Below the pieces are notes generated by a model, which did no database searches, had not been told where the DNA came from, and saw nothing but the letters and a program-made list of their open reading frames with translations. From assembly GCA_023386795.1 (NCBI GenBank), contig JAEWJB010000071.1, forward strand, positions 1 through 64,000: 64,000 nt of DNA, in the 5' to 3' direction. The first letter of the stretch is position 1. The number at the start of each line of letters is the position of its first letter. A program made the translations under genes and the position numbers. Source of the stretch: Pseudomonadota bacterium (GTDB lineage Bacteria > Pseudomonadota > Gammaproteobacteria > Xanthomonadales > Xanthomonadaceae). Shown piece by piece: positions 7,695 through 17,121 of the stretch.

Positions 7695-8924
7695 ATGTCC
7701 CGACCCGTTACCGCTGCTGCTCCCACGGCACAGGCGCCTGCCTCCGCCCGGCCCGTCGTGGTCGGCGTGCTGGCCGCCATCACGTCCTCGCACCTGATCA
7801 ACGACATGATGCAGTCGCTGATCCTGGCGATCTATCCGATCCTCAAGGGCGAGTTCTCGCTCAGCTTCGCGCAGGTCGGCCTGATCACCCTGACCTACCA
7901 GCTCACCGCTTCGCTCTTCCAGCCGCTGATCGGCCTGCGTACCGACGCCCGTCCGGCGCCCTACTCGCTGCCGATGGGCATGGGCTCCACGCTGCTCGGC
8001 CTGTTGCTGCTGGCCTACGCGCCGAACTACGCGATGGTGCTGCTGGCCGCCGCGCTGGTGGGCATCGGCTCGGCGGTGTTCCATCCCGAATCCTCCCGCA
8101 TCGCGCGGCTGGCGTCCGGTGGGCGCCATGGCCTGGCGCAGTCGGTGTTCCAGGTCGGCGGCAATACCGGTACGGCGGTCGGCCCGCTAATCGCCGCGGC
8201 GGTGATCGTGCCCTACGGCCAGCACGCGGTGGCGTGGTTTGCCGGCGCGGCATTGGTCGGCATCGCGCTGCTGTCCTATGTCGGGCGCTGGTACGCGCTG
8301 CACCTGGGCGCGCGCCCGGTGGCGCGCAAGGCCGATGCGCAGGCACCTGCGCTGCCGCGGCGCACCGTGGCCTGGGTGATCGGCATCCTGTTGGTGCTGA
8401 TCTTCTCCAAGTACTTCTACATCGCCGGCATCAGCAGCTATTACACGTTCTACCTGATCCACAAGTTCGGCGTGTCGGTGCAGAGCGCGCAGTTGCACTT
8501 GTTCGCTTTCCTGCTCGCCTCCGCGGCGGGCACGCTGATCGGCGGGCCGGTCGGTGACCGCATCGGGCGCAAACCGGTGATCTGGGCCTCGATCCTCGGC
8601 GTGGCGCCGTTCGCCCTTGCGTTGCCGCATGTCGGCCTCGGCGCGACTACCGCGTTGACGATCATCATCGGCTTCGTGTTGTCGTCGGCGTTCTCGGCGA
8701 TCCTGGTGTATGCGCAGGAGCTGATGCCGCACCGCATTGGCACGGTGTCCGGCCTGTTCTTCGGCTTCGCGTTCGGCATGGGCGGGCTGGGCGCGGCCGT
8801 GCTCGGCCTGCTCGCCGACCGTACCAGCATCGAGCACGTGTACTGGCTGATCTCCTTCCTGCCGCTGCTGGGCATCGTGGCCGCGCTGCTGCCGCGCTCG
8901 TTCCGGCCCACCGTGGCGGGCTGA
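7695..8924 (+). CDS. MFS transporter, fosmidomycin-resistance (Fsr) type
   Basis: A 409-aa major facilitator with about 12 membrane segments. The start at 7695 (MSRPVTAAAPTAQ) gives a normal N-terminus, ahead of the conserved SSHLINDMMQSLILAIYPIL found in Fsr-like pumps. Conserved loop GDRIGRKPVIWAS lies mid-protein and a segment VYAQELMPHRIGTVSGLFFG lies near the end. The family exports fosmidomycin and related compounds by proton antiport across the inner membrane. The AraC gene divergently transcribed upstream is its probable regulator. The true substrate cannot be read from the sequence. Confidence 0.88.
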   Translation: MSRPVTAAAPTAQAPASARPVVVGVLAAITSSHLINDMMQSLILAIYPILKGEFSLSFAQVGLITLTYQLTASLFQPLIGLRTDARPAPYSLPMGMGSTLLGLLLLAYAPNYAMVLLAAALVGIGSAVFHPESSRIARLASGGRHGLAQSVFQVGGNTGTAVGPLIAAAVIVPYGQHAVAWFAGAALVGIALLSYVGRWYALHLGARPVARKADAQAPALPRRTVAWVIGILLVLIFSKYFYIAGISSYYTFYLIHKFGVSVQSAQLHLFAFLLASAAGTLIGGPVGDRIGRKPVIWASILGVAPFALALPHVGLGATTALTIIIGFVLSSAFSAILVYAQELMPHRIGTVSGLFFGFAFGMGGLGAAVLGLLADRTSIEHVYWLISFLPLLGIVAALLPRSFRPTVAG

Positions 8925-8930
8925 GGCCAC

Positions 8931-8949
8931 CGCCGGGTTTCCTCCGGCG
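8931..8949 (+). terminator. Short GC hairpin after the MFS gene
   Basis: CGCCGG (8931-8936) and CCGGCG (8944-8949) form a 6-bp stem, 6 bases after the transporter stop. No U-run follows, so termination strength is doubtful. Confidence 0.35.
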
Positions 8950-8994
8950 AGGCACTGCCGCATAGTCGCCGCTTTCGGACACGAGAGCGGACCG

Positions 8995-10674
8995 ATGCGC
9001 GCCTGGACCCTGGCCCTGCCCCTGCTGTTCGCCTGCGCCGCCGCTGCCGCCGCGCCGCAGGCCGATGTCACCGTGCTGGAGGCGGGCCACATCTATACCT
9101 CCGATCCGGCGCAGCCGCAGGTCAAGGCCATCGCCTGGGGACGCGACGGCCGGCTGCTGGCCGTCGGAGATCCGGCTGCACTGGCGAAGCAATACCCCCA
9201 GGCGCGGCGTATCGCATTGCCGAAGGCCACGCTGCTGCCCGGCCTGATCGACGCGCACGGCCATGTCATGGGACTGGGCTGGGCGCTGCTGCAGGCCAAC
9301 CTCGTCGGTTCGGCCAGCAAGCAGGAAGTGCTCGCGCGCCTGCAGGCATTCGAGAAGACGCTCGCCCCCGGCGCGTGGCTGACCGGCAGCGGCTGGGACC
9401 AGAACGACTGGCCGGACAAGACCTTCCCGACCGCCGCCGACCTGGATGCCGCGTTTCCCGACCGGCCCGTCTGGCTGGAGCGTATCGACGGCCATGCCGG
9501 CTGGGCCAACAGCGCCGCGCTGAAGCTGGCCGTAGCCAGGCAGCCGAAGATGTCCGACGCGGGCTGGCAACCGGAAGGCGGCCGCATCGAACGCACGGCC
9601 GGCGGCCAACCGGCGGGCGTGCTGGTGGATGGGGCCATGCCGCTGATGCACGCAGTGATGCCGGCACCGGACCAGGCCGCGCGCGAGCGCGCGCTGTCGC
9701 TGGCGGTGGAGGCGGCCGTGCGCAACGGGCTGACCGGGGTGCACGACATGGGGACCTCGCGCGAAGACCTCGCGCTGATGCGCCAGTTCGCCGACCAGGG
9801 ACGCCTGCCACTGCGCATCGATACGTATGCCGACGGCGACAGTGGCGCGTTGGCCGACCTGTGTGCCAACGGCCTGTACACCCATCCCGGTGGCCGGCTG
9901 AAGATGGGCGGCGTGAAGCTCTACATGGACGGCGCGCTCGGCAGCCGCGGCGCGGCGCTGTTGCAGGATTACAGCGACGACCACGGCAACCGCGGCCTGC
10001 TGGTCACCGACCCGGTTGCCTATGCGAAGGCGGTGGCGAAGGCCAAGTCCTGTGGCGTGCAGGTGGCCACGCATGCGATCGGTGATCGCGGCAACCGCAT
10101 CGTGCTCGATACCTACGAGAAGACGCTGGGGGCCGATCGCACCGGCGACCATCGCTGGCGCATCGAACATGCGCAGGTACTGAGCGCTGAAGACCTGCCG
10201 CGCTTCGCGCCGCTGGGCGTGATCGCCTCGATGCAGCCCACGCACGCCACCTCCGACATGCCCTGGGCGCAGGACCGGCTCGGCCCGCAGCGCATCCTGG
10301 GCGCCTATGCCTGGCACCAGCTGCTGGACAGCGGCGCGCGGCTGGCGCTGGGTTCGGATTTCCCCGTGGAATCACCCGATCCGCGGCTGGGCCTGTACGC
10401 GGCAGTCACCCGTCAGGATCGCGCCGGCCATCCCCCCGGCGGATGGCTGCCGGCGCAGAAGCTGAGCCTGTCCGAAGCGGTGCGCGGCTTCACCGCCGAC
10501 GCGGCTTATGCGGGTTTCGACGAAGACCGCGTGGGGCAATTGAAGGCGGGGCTCCGGGCGGACTTCGTGGTGCTGGATGAAGACCCCTTCGCCGTGGCGG
10601 CCTCCGAACTGGACGACCTGCGCATCCGCTCGACCTGGGTGGACGGCGCGGCGGTGTACGAGAACAAGGACTGA
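8995..10674 (+). CDS. Secreted amidohydrolase, YtcJ-like
   Basis: A 559-aa metal-dependent amidohydrolase. A cleavable signal peptide is visible (residues 1-21, MRAWTLALPLLFACAAAAAAP), so it should act in the periplasm. The metal-site motif DAHGHVMGLGW lies at about residue 83, and later blocks typical of the YtcJ/exoenzyme-regulatory AepA group follow: KLYMDGALGSRGAAL, THAIGDRGNR, WRIEHAQVL and LALGSDFPVE. These are the His, Lys/carboxylate and Asp zones of the TIM-barrel active site. Substrate unknown; relatives hydrolyse formamides or cyclic amides. It sits 70 bp after the MFS gene on the same strand but is probably independent, and it ends 6 bp before the convergent LysR gene. Confidence 0.88.
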   Translation: MRAWTLALPLLFACAAAAAAPQADVTVLEAGHIYTSDPAQPQVKAIAWGRDGRLLAVGDPAALAKQYPQARRIALPKATLLPGLIDAHGHVMGLGWALLQANLVGSASKQEVLARLQAFEKTLAPGAWLTGSGWDQNDWPDKTFPTAADLDAAFPDRPVWLERIDGHAGWANSAALKLAVARQPKMSDAGWQPEGGRIERTAGGQPAGVLVDGAMPLMHAVMPAPDQAARERALSLAVEAAVRNGLTGVHDMGTSREDLALMRQFADQGRLPLRIDTYADGDSGALADLCANGLYTHPGGRLKMGGVKLYMDGALGSRGAALLQDYSDDHGNRGLLVTDPVAYAKAVAKAKSCGVQVATHAIGDRGNRIVLDTYEKTLGADRTGDHRWRIEHAQVLSAEDLPRFAPLGVIASMQPTHATSDMPWAQDRLGPQRILGAYAWHQLLDSGARLALGSDFPVESPDPRLGLYAAVTRQDRAGHPPGGWLPAQKLSLSEAVRGFTADAAYAGFDEDRVGQLKAGLRADFVVLDEDPFAVAASELDDLRIRSTWVDGAAVYENKD

Positions 10675-10680
10675 GCGCCG

Positions 10681-11616
10681 CTACGCCGCGAAGTCCTCCA
10701 CCGCCAGCCGGTCCCACGGTGGCACGTCGCCCAGCTGCGCCAGCAGGTAATCGACGAACGCGCGCACGCGCGGTGGCTGCTGGCTACGCGCCGGCATCAC
10801 CGCGCTGATCTGCGATTCCGGCGGCGGCCAGTCCGGCAGCAGCACCTTGAGCCGGCCGGCGCGCAGGTCGTCGGCGACATGCCACAGCGAATGCAGGGCA
10901 ATGCCCTGCCCGGCCAGCACGGCAGCGCGCAGCAGTTCGCCGTGATTGCTCTCGAACCGGCTGTGCATGCGCACGCGCAGCACCTCGCCGTCGGGCGCGA
11001 CGAGCGGCCAGGTGTCCTGCCGGCCATCGCGACCGACCAGCAGGATGCCGGCGTGGTCGGCCAGCGCATCCGGGTGCTGGGGTACGCCATGCGCGCGCAG
11101 GTAGTCCGGCGAGGCCACCAGGACGCGCCGGTTGCTGGCCAGGCGCCGGGCCACCAGCCCGGAGTCCACGAGCGGGCCGATGCGGATCGCCAGGTCGTAG
11201 CCATCCTTGACCAGGTCGACGAGGTGGTCGCTGAGGTGCGCGCTCACCGCCACCTGCGGATGCAGCCGCTGGAAACCGGGCAGCCAGCCGGAGACGTACT
11301 GCAGGCCGAACGAGGCCGGCAGCGTCATGCGCAGGTTGCCGGCCACCGCCTGGGCGCTTTCGCGCAGGCCATCGGCCAGGGCCTCCAGGTCCTGCACCAG
11401 AATCCGGCCGCGCTCGGCCAGCGCCTGGCCTTCGGGGGTGGGATGCAGGCGGCGCGTGGTCCGGTGCAGCAGCCGCACGCCCAGCGCGCGTTCGAGCCTT
11501 TGCAGGCGCTGGCTGGCTACCGCCACCGACAGGTCCAGGCTGCGCGCGGCCGCGGAAATGGAGCCTTGGTCCAGTACCCGCAGGAACAACGCGATGTCGC
11601 CCAGCCGATCCATCAT
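10681..11616 (-). CDS. LysR-family transcriptional regulator
   Basis: A 311-aa LysR regulator. The N-terminal winged helix covers residues 1-60 (DRLGDIALFLRVLDQGSISAA and a recognition helix around SLDLSVAVASQRLQRLE), and the effector-binding domain makes up the rest. The start could be the ATG at 11616 or the next one at 11613; the TTG further upstream is less likely. It is divergent from the MFS transporter at 11713, with a palindrome (11627-11637) just ahead of its start, the expected place for autoregulation and control of the pump. Confidence 0.9.
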   Translation of the reverse strand: MMDRLGDIALFLRVLDQGSISAAARSLDLSVAVASQRLQRLERALGVRLLHRTTRRLHPTPEGQALAERGRILVQDLEALADGLRESAQAVAGNLRMTLPASFGLQYVSGWLPGFQRLHPQVAVSAHLSDHLVDLVKDGYDLAIRIGPLVDSGLVARRLASNRRVLVASPDYLRAHGVPQHPDALADHAGILLVGRDGRQDTWPLVAPDGEVLRVRMHSRFESNHGELLRAAVLAGQGIALHSLWHVADDLRAGRLKVLLPDWPPPESQISAVMPARSQQPPRVRAFVDYLLAQLGDVPPWDRLAVEDFAA

Positions 11617-11626
11617 TCTCAACCGA

Positions 11627-11637
11627 ATCTTGAAGAT
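11627..11637. promoter_or_regulatory. Palindrome in the LysR/MFS divergent region
   Basis: ATCTT-G-AAGAT is a perfect 5-bp inverted repeat with one central base, 11 bases upstream of the LysR start codon. LysR sites are usually T-N11-A palindromes, and this one (T to A within an 11-bp core) is a plausible operator for autorepression and for control of the divergent pump. Confidence 0.5.
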
Positions 11638-11712
11638 GATTCAGGATAGCAAGGGTTTTCGCGCGAAAGTGGCGGGCGCAGCCTAAGCGCCTTCCCCACA
11701 TCGGAGCTGGCC

Positions 11713-12918
11713 ATGTCGCCCGCTGCTTCCGCGTCGCGCACGCCCGTGGCGCTGTACGCCCTGACCGTCGGTGCCTTCGGCATCGGTACCACCGAGTTCG
11801 TCATCATGGGCCTGCTGCAGCAGGTCGCCGCCGACCTGCAGGTCTCCATTCCCGCTGCCGGCCTGCTGATCAGCGGCTATGCGCTGGGCGTGTTCGTCGG
11901 CGCGCCCGTGCTCACGCTGCTCAGCGCGCGCTGGCCGCGCAAGGCCGTGCTGGTCGCGCTGATGGTGATTTTCACCTTGGGCAACATCGCCTGTGCATTG
12001 GCGCCGGGCTACGCCAGCCTGATGGCCGCGCGCGTGCTGACCTCGCTGGCGCACGGCACGTTCTTCGGCGTCGGCGCGGTGGTGGCGACCTCGCTGGTCG
12101 CGCCCGAACGCCGCGCCTCGGCGATCTCGTTGATGTTCGCCGGCCTGACCGTGGCCACCCTGCTCGGCGTGCCCGCCGGCGCGTGGCTCGGGCTGCACCT
12201 GGGCTGGCGCGCGACGTTCTGGGCGGTGGCGGTGGTTGGCGTGATCGCCTCGCTGGCAGTGGCCGCGTGGGTGCCGGCCAACGTGCGCGGCGGAGAGCCG
12301 GCGCCGTGGCGCGAGGAAGTCGCGGTGCTGGCGCGGCCCCAAGTGCTGCTGGCGCTGTTGATGACCGTGCTTGGCTTCGGCGGCGTGTTCGCGGTGTTCA
12401 CCTACATCCAGCCGCTGCTGGTGGAGGTCACCGGTTTCAGCCAGGCGGCGGTGTCGCCGATCCTGCTGCTGTTCGGCGCGGGAATGATCGCCGGCAATCT
12501 GCTGGGAGGCCGGCTGGCCGATCGTCGCCCGGTCGCGGCGTTGCTCGGCACCCTCGCCGCGCTGGCCGTGGCTTGCGTCGTTCTCGCGCTGTCGGTGCAT
12601 TCGCCCGTCGCGATGGGCGTGGCCGTGGGCCTGCTCGGCGTGGGCGCCTTCGCCACGGTGGCGCCGCTCCAGCTGCGCGTGCTGCAGGAGGCACGCGGCG
12701 GGCAGAACCTGGCATCGAGCCTGAACATCGCCGCGTTCAACCTTGGCAACGCATTCGGCGCGTGGCTGGGCGGTGTGGTGGTCGCCAGTGGCGCGGGCCT
12801 GCCGGCCACGCCTTGGGTGGCGGCCGGCGTGACGCTGTCGGGCTTGGCGGTGGCGGCGTGGAGCGTGCGTTTGGCGCAGCGCGATCGCACCCCGGTGGCC
12901 TGCGCGCAGGCCGGTTGA
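11713..12918 (+). CDS. MFS transporter, arabinose-efflux/DHA1 type
   Basis: A 401-aa 12-TM major facilitator. The opening YALTVGAFGIGTTEFVIMGLLQQVAADLQVS is the signature of the DHA1 arabinose-efflux permease group (AraJ/YdhP-like). The conserved loop between TM2 and TM3 is SARWPRKAVLVALM, and SLAHGTFFGVGAVVA is motif C-like, as in antiporters. It should export sugars or drugs through the inner membrane. It is divergent from a LysR regulator and followed 17 bp later by an aldo/keto reductase gene with its own GAGGAG site, so pump and reductase may form a unit that handles reactive carbonyls; this is inference. Confidence 0.9.
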   Translation: MSPAASASRTPVALYALTVGAFGIGTTEFVIMGLLQQVAADLQVSIPAAGLLISGYALGVFVGAPVLTLLSARWPRKAVLVALMVIFTLGNIACALAPGYASLMAARVLTSLAHGTFFGVGAVVATSLVAPERRASAISLMFAGLTVATLLGVPAGAWLGLHLGWRATFWAVAVVGVIASLAVAAWVPANVRGGEPAPWREEVAVLARPQVLLALLMTVLGFGGVFAVFTYIQPLLVEVTGFSQAAVSPILLLFGAGMIAGNLLGGRLADRRPVAALLGTLAALAVACVVLALSVHSPVAMGVAVGLLGVGAFATVAPLQLRVLQEARGGQNLASSLNIAAFNLGNAFGAWLGGVVVASGAGLPATPWVAAGVTLSGLAVAAWSVRLAQRDRTPVACAQAG

Positions 12919-12935
12919 GCAGAGGAGACGACATC

Positions 12936-13978
12936 ATGGAAACCCGACTGCTCGGCCGCTCCGGCTTCAAGGTGCCCGTGCTCGGCTTCGGCGCCGGCAC
13001 GTTTGGCGGCAAGGGACCGCTGTTCTCCGCCTGGGGCGACACCGGCGTGGCGCAAGCCCGGCGGATGATCGACCTGTGCCTGGACGCCGGCGTGAACCTG
13101 TTCGACACCGCCGATTGTATTCCGATGGCGCATCGGAGGAGATCCTTGGCGCCGCGCTGCAGGGCCGGCGCGATGCCGTGATCCTGTCGACCAAGACCGG
13201 CCTGCGCCTGGGCGAAGGCCCCAACGATGCCGGCGCCTCGCGCTGGCGCCTGTTGCGCGCGGTGGAGGCTTCGCTGCGCCGGCTGCGCACCGACTACATC
13301 GACCTGCTGCAGCTGCACGCCTTCGACGCGCTCACGCCGCTGGAGGAAACCCTTTCCACGCTCGACGACCTCGTGCGCGCGGGCAAGGTGCGCTACATCG
13401 GCGCGTCCAACTTCGCGGGCTGGCAGCTGATGAAGGCGCTGTCGATCAGCCAGGCGCGGGGCTGGCAGCCGTTCGTCGCCCATCAGGCGTACTACTCGCT
13501 GGCCGGGCGGGACTACGAGTGGGAGCTGATGCCGCTCGGGCAGGACCAGGGCGTGGGCGTGGTGGTGTGGAGCCCGCTGGCCTGGGGCCGGCTCACCGGC
13601 AAGTTGCGCCGTGACCACCCGCTGCCCGAGCGCAGCCGGCTGCACGACACCGCGTCGGTCGGGCCGGCGATCGACGAGGGGCGGTTCTACGACATCGTCG
13701 ACGTCCTGCTGGAGATCGCCGGGGAAACCGGCCGCAGCGTGCCGCAGGTGGCGATCAACTGGTTGCTGCAGCGCCCCACCGTCAGCACGGTGCTGATCGG
13801 GGCGCGGGACGAGCAGCAGCTGCTCCAGAACCTGGGCGCAGTGGGCTGGTCGCTCGATACCGGGCAGATGGCGCGGCTGGACGAGGTGAGCCGGGTGGAT
13901 CCGCCCTACCCCTACTACCCCTATTGGCGAGGCCAGTTCTCGGAACGGGCGCCGGTGATCGCGGATCGAGGCCGATAA
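12936..13978 (+). pseudogene. Aldo/keto reductase interrupted by a frameshift
   Basis: The gene begins at ATG 12936 behind GAGGAG and reads METRLLGRSGFKVPVLGFGAGTF and NLFDTAD, the normal start of an NADPH-dependent aldo/keto reductase. After GCCGAT at about 13115 one base is missing: inserting a single G restores D-V-Y-S-D-G-A-S-E-E-I and the rest of a full-length enzyme up to 13978. That remainder includes the catalytic-region blocks YIDLLQLHAFD, GASNFAGWQ and VAINWLLQRPTVSTVLIG. As given, frame 1 stops at 13181 after about 81 residues. I see no slippery heptamer, so programmed shifting is unlikely; either a real inactivating mutation or a sequencing error. The otherwise intact second half suggests the event is recent. 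Confidence 0.85.
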
Positions 13979-14008
13979 ATCGTTACATGCCTGCCGATTC
14001 CGCAGTGC

Positions 14009-14033
14009 GCGCGCCGGCATCGCGCCGGCGCGC
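14009..14033. terminator. Hairpin between convergent genes
   Basis: GCGCGCCGGC (14009-14018) pairs perfectly with GCCGGCGCGC (14024-14033) around ATCGC. It lies between the aldo/keto reductase end (13978) and the convergent fbp end (14043), so it probably acts as a bidirectional terminator. Confidence 0.6.
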
Positions 14034-14042
14034 CTGTGCGGC

Positions 14043-15059
14043 TCAGTCCTTCGCTTCGTCGAAGGCGAGGTGGTACTTCACCGCCTCGGTGACTTCCTGC
14101 TTGGAGCCCAGGAACACCGGCACGCGTTGGTGCAGGCCGTCGGGCTGGATGCCGAGGATCGGCGTGCGGCCCGTGCTGGCCAGGCCACCGGCCTGCTCGA
14201 CCAGCATGCCCATCGGGTTGGCCTCGTACATCAGGCGCAGTTTGCCGGCCTTGGACGGATCCTTGCGGTCCCACGGATAGATGAAGATGCCGCCGCGGGT
14301 CAGGATGCGATGCACGTCGGCGACCATGCTGGCGATCCAGCGCATGTTGAAATCCTTGCCACGCGGGCCTTCCTTGCCGGCGAGCAGGTCGCCCACATAC
14401 GCCTGCATCGGCGCTTCCCAGTGGCGCTGGTTGGACATGTTGATGGCAAATTCCTTCGTCTCCTCCGGAATGCGCATATCCGCCTGCGTGAGCAGGAACG
14501 ACCCTTCCTCCCGCTCCAGCGTGAAGGCATGCGTGCCGTGGCCCAGCGTCAGCACCAGCATCGTGCTCGGCCCGTAGATGCAGTAGCCGGCGGCCACCTG
14601 CGCGCTGCCCGGCTGCAGGAAGTGCTCGTCGCCCGGCTTCTCCACGCCCGGCGGGCAGCGCAGCACCGAGAAGATCGTGCCGACCGAGACGTTGACGTCG
14701 ATGTTGGAGCTGCCATCGAGCGGATCGAACAGCAGCAGGAAGTCGCCGCTCGGGTAACGGTCCGGCACCGGCGTGCTGTGCTCCATTTCTTCGGAGGCGC
14801 ACGCGGCCAGGTGGCCGCCCCAGGCATTGGCTTCGAGCAGGATGTCGTTGCTCAGCACGTCGAGCTTCTTCTGCGCCTCGCCCTGGATGTTGCCGGTGCC
14901 GGCATCTCCCAGCACGCCGCCCAGGGCGCCCTTGCTGACCGCGATGGAAATGCGCTTGCACGCACGCGAGACGATGGTGACGAGCTGGCGCAGCTCGGGG
15001 CCGATACGGCCGGCTTGCTGTTCTTCGATCAGGAATCGGGTCAGCGAGGTTCGCGACAT
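14043..15059 (-). CDS. fbp: Class I fructose-1,6-bisphosphatase
   Basis: A 338-aa class I FBPase that converts fructose 1,6-bisphosphate to fructose 6-phosphate in gluconeogenesis in the cytosol. The metal-binding motif [12 protein letters not shown] is present, as is the C-terminal substrate segment [19 protein letters not shown] start at the ATG at 15059 ([15 protein letters not shown]), the conserved FBPase N-terminus, rather than 12 codons upstream. Length fits the family (330-340 aa). It stands alone on the minus strand, with a terminator on its 3' side. Confidence 0.95.
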   Translation of the reverse strand: MSRTSLTRFLIEEQQAGRIGPELRQLVTIVSRACKRISIAVSKGALGGVLGDAGTGNIQGEAQKKLDVLSNDILLEANAWGGHLAACASEEMEHSTPVPDRYPSGDFLLLFDPLDGSSNIDVNVSVGTIFSVLRCPPGVEKPGDEHFLQPGSAQVAAGYCIYGPSTMLVLTLGHGTHAFTLEREEGSFLLTQADMRIPEETKEFAINMSNQRHWEAPMQAYVGDLLAGKEGPRGKDFNMRWIASMVADVHRILTRGGIFIYPWDRKDPSKAGKLRLMYEANPMGMLVEQAGGLASTGRTPILGIQPDGLHQRVPVFLGSKQEVTEAVKYHLAFDEAKD

Positions 15060-15245
15060 GGAACGGACAGCCTTGCGTAGGAAGTGAACATCCATTGTCT
15101 CATTGCACCGTCGCCGCGCGACAGGCGCGTCATCCGGCGATGGCGCGGCGAGTCATTGACCGCGCTGTCATGTCGCAGAGTGTTCAGCGGCCGTCGCGTG
15201 CAGGCAGAATAATGACCATCGGCAAGACAGACAGGACAACAACGA

Positions 15246-15707
15246 ATGGAAGCATCGAAATCGCATCGCACGCTGTGCGGGGCCCTGCTGGCTCTCGCGC
15301 TCGTGGCGCCACATGGCCGGCTGCATGCGCAGCAGACGCCCGCCGAACCCGGCGTTGCCGAACCCGCCGCCGCCGGACGCGTCGTGCAGGCGCTGTATGT
15401 GGAGATTCCCTCGGGCAGTGCGCTGACCAACGCGATGATGATGCCGGCCATCGGCAGCAGCCCGGCGGTGAAGCAACTCATCCAGGTGATGGCGCTGGGC
15501 GAGAACGCCGACTTGCAGGTGGTGGTGTTCAGCGGAAGCGAAAAGCTCGCGCTGAAGGCCGCCGAAGCCGCGTTGAAGTCGTTCGAGGGCAAGCGGCTGG
15601 AGCATCTCACGCTCGGCGTCGTCGCCGAAGCCGGCAAGCTGGAGGCGCTGCGCCCGCTCGCCGAACCGCTTGGCGTGAAACTGGTGGCCGCCAAGTCGCC
15701 GCGCTGA
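15246..15707 (+). CDS. Small secreted protein of unknown function
   Basis: A 153-aa protein with a probable signal peptide (residues 1-28: basic start, then CGALLALALVAPHGRLHA and a cleavage site near AQQ). The mature part has a Pro/Ala-rich linker (to about residue 47) and a compact alpha/beta domain with EIPSGSALTNAMMMPAIG and LQVVVFSGSEKLALKAAEAALKSFEGK. I do not recognise a named family. It is followed at once by a very good terminator, so it is a monocistronic gene. Its length, signal and codon use argue for a real gene. Confidence 0.75.
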   Translation: MEASKSHRTLCGALLALALVAPHGRLHAQQTPAEPGVAEPAAAGRVVQALYVEIPSGSALTNAMMMPAIGSSPAVKQLIQVMALGENADLQVVVFSGSEKLALKAAEAALKSFEGKRLEHLTLGVVAEAGKLEALRPLAEPLGVKLVAAKSPR

Positions 15708-15713
15708 AAAGCG

Positions 15714-15743
15714 AAGGCCTCCGGTAGCGACACCGGAGGCCTT
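15714..15743. terminator. Strong bidirectional terminator
   Basis: AAGGCCTCCGGT (15714-15725) and ACCGGAGGCCTT (15732-15743) form a perfect 12-bp stem with a 6-nt loop. The A and T ends give short U-tracts in both directions. It sits between two convergent genes. Confidence 0.85.
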
Positions 15744-15765
15744 GAGGTACCGCTTGCGCGAGGCG

Positions 15766-16965
15766 TCAGCCCTTGGCGACGGTGGCCACCGCATTGGCCA
15801 CGTAGTCCAGGTTCTTCTGGCTCAGCGCGGCCACGCAGATGCGGCCAGTGCCCACGGCGTAGATCGCGAACTCGTCGCGCAGGCGGTCCACCTGGGCGCG
15901 GCTCAGGCCCGAGTAGGAGAACATGCCGGCCTGGCGCTCGATGAAGGAGAAATCCCCTGCGCCCAGCGCGTTGAGCTTGCCGACCAGGCCGGCGCGCAGC
16001 GCGTGGATGCGCTCGCGCATCTCGGTCAGTTCCTCTTCCCAGGTCTTGCGCAGCTCCGGGCTGTTGAGCACGCCGGCCACCAGCGCGGCGCCGTGCGTGG
16101 ACGGGCTGGAATAGATCGTGCGGATGATGCGCTTGACCTGCGACTGCACGGCCTTGGCCTGCTTCGCATCGGCCGACACCACCGACAGCGCGCCCACGCG
16201 CTCGCCGTACAGCGAGAACGACTTGGAGTACGAACTGGCGACGACGAAATCCATGTCCATGCCGGCCAGCAGGCGGATCGCATAGGCGTCTTCCTCGATG
16301 CCCTTGTCGAAGCCCTGGTAGGCAATGTCCACGAACGGGAACAGGCCGCGTTCCTTCAGCAGTTCGGCGACGGTGCGCCACTGTTCCTGGGTCAGGTCCG
16401 CGCCGGTCGGGTTGTGGCAGCACGCGTGCAGCAGCACCACGCTGCCGCGCTCGAGCTTGCGCAGGTCGGCGAGCATGCCGTCGAAATCCAGCCCATGGCG
16501 GGCGGCATCGAAATAGGTGTAGTCGACGACATCGAAGCCGGCGGCGCCGAACACAGCGCGGTGGTTTTCCCAGCTCGGATTGCTGATGGCCACGGTGCGG
16601 GTATCGAGCAGCTTGATCAGCAGGTCCGCGCCCACGCGCAGGGCACCGCTGCCGCCGATCGTCTGCGAAGTGCTGACGCGGCCGGCTTCCAGCAGCGGCG
16701 ACTGCTCGCCGAACAGCAGCTTCTGGGTGGCCTGGTCATAGGCTGCCAGGCCGTCGATCGGCAAGTAGCCGCGCGGCTTGGCATCCAGCGCGAGCTGCTG
16801 CTCGATCTGGTACACGGCGCGCAGCAGCGGGATGCGGCCGTTCTCGTCGTAGTAGATGCCAACGCCCAGGTTGACCTTGTTCGGGCGGGCGTCGGCGTTG
16901 TAGGCCTCGGTCAGGCCGAGGATCGGATCGCCCGGAACCTGTTCGACATTTGCAAAGAAAGACAC
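15766..16965 (-). CDS. Aspartate/aromatic amino acid aminotransferase
   Basis: A 399-aa class I PLP aminotransferase close to TyrB/AspC. It starts at the GTG at 16965 (SFFANVEQVPGDPILGLTEAY), the standard family N-terminus; the longer open frame above it is antisense to the TBDR gene. The PLP lysine is K248 in SSYSKSFSLYGERVG, the substrate-binding NPTG is at 185-188, and the N-terminal VNLGVGIYYDE is conserved. It transfers amino groups between aspartate, tyrosine or phenylalanine and 2-oxoglutarate in the cytosol. Sequence alone does not separate TyrB from AspC, so no symbol is given. It is divergent from the TBDR at 17122. Confidence 0.93.
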   Translation of the reverse strand: MSFFANVEQVPGDPILGLTEAYNADARPNKVNLGVGIYYDENGRIPLLRAVYQIEQQLALDAKPRGYLPIDGLAAYDQATQKLLFGEQSPLLEAGRVSTSQTIGGSGALRVGADLLIKLLDTRTVAISNPSWENHRAVFGAAGFDVVDYTYFDAARHGLDFDGMLADLRKLERGSVVLLHACCHNPTGADLTQEQWRTVAELLKERGLFPFVDIAYQGFDKGIEEDAYAIRLLAGMDMDFVVASSYSKSFSLYGERVGALSVVSADAKQAKAVQSQVKRIIRTIYSSPSTHGAALVAGVLNSPELRKTWEEELTEMRERIHALRAGLVGKLNALGAGDFSFIERQAGMFSYSGLSRAQVDRLRDEFAIYAVGTGRICVAALSQKNLDYVANAVATVAKG

Positions 16966-17121
16966 GGCGGTACTCGCTGGAGACGGAATGAGGGGGATGC
17001 TTCCGAAAGATGTGCTGCGTGCGGCGCGGCAAAGCGCTTCATCGTAACAAAGCAGCGCTGCCGACGGGGGCGAAAACCCGTGCGGATGGGCGTTTGGACA
17101 GGCTTGGGCCACAATCGGAGC

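Noticed and set aside
7623..8129. The longer 436-aa version of the AraC regulator
   Set aside because: Its first 169 codons are antisense to the MFS gene and carry no regulator features; the ATG at 7622 gives a normal-length protein.
13105..13130. Programmed ribosomal frameshifting in the aldo/keto reductase
   Set aside because: No slippery heptamer, internal ribosome site or downstream structure is visible at the shift point, and the family does not use frameshifting.
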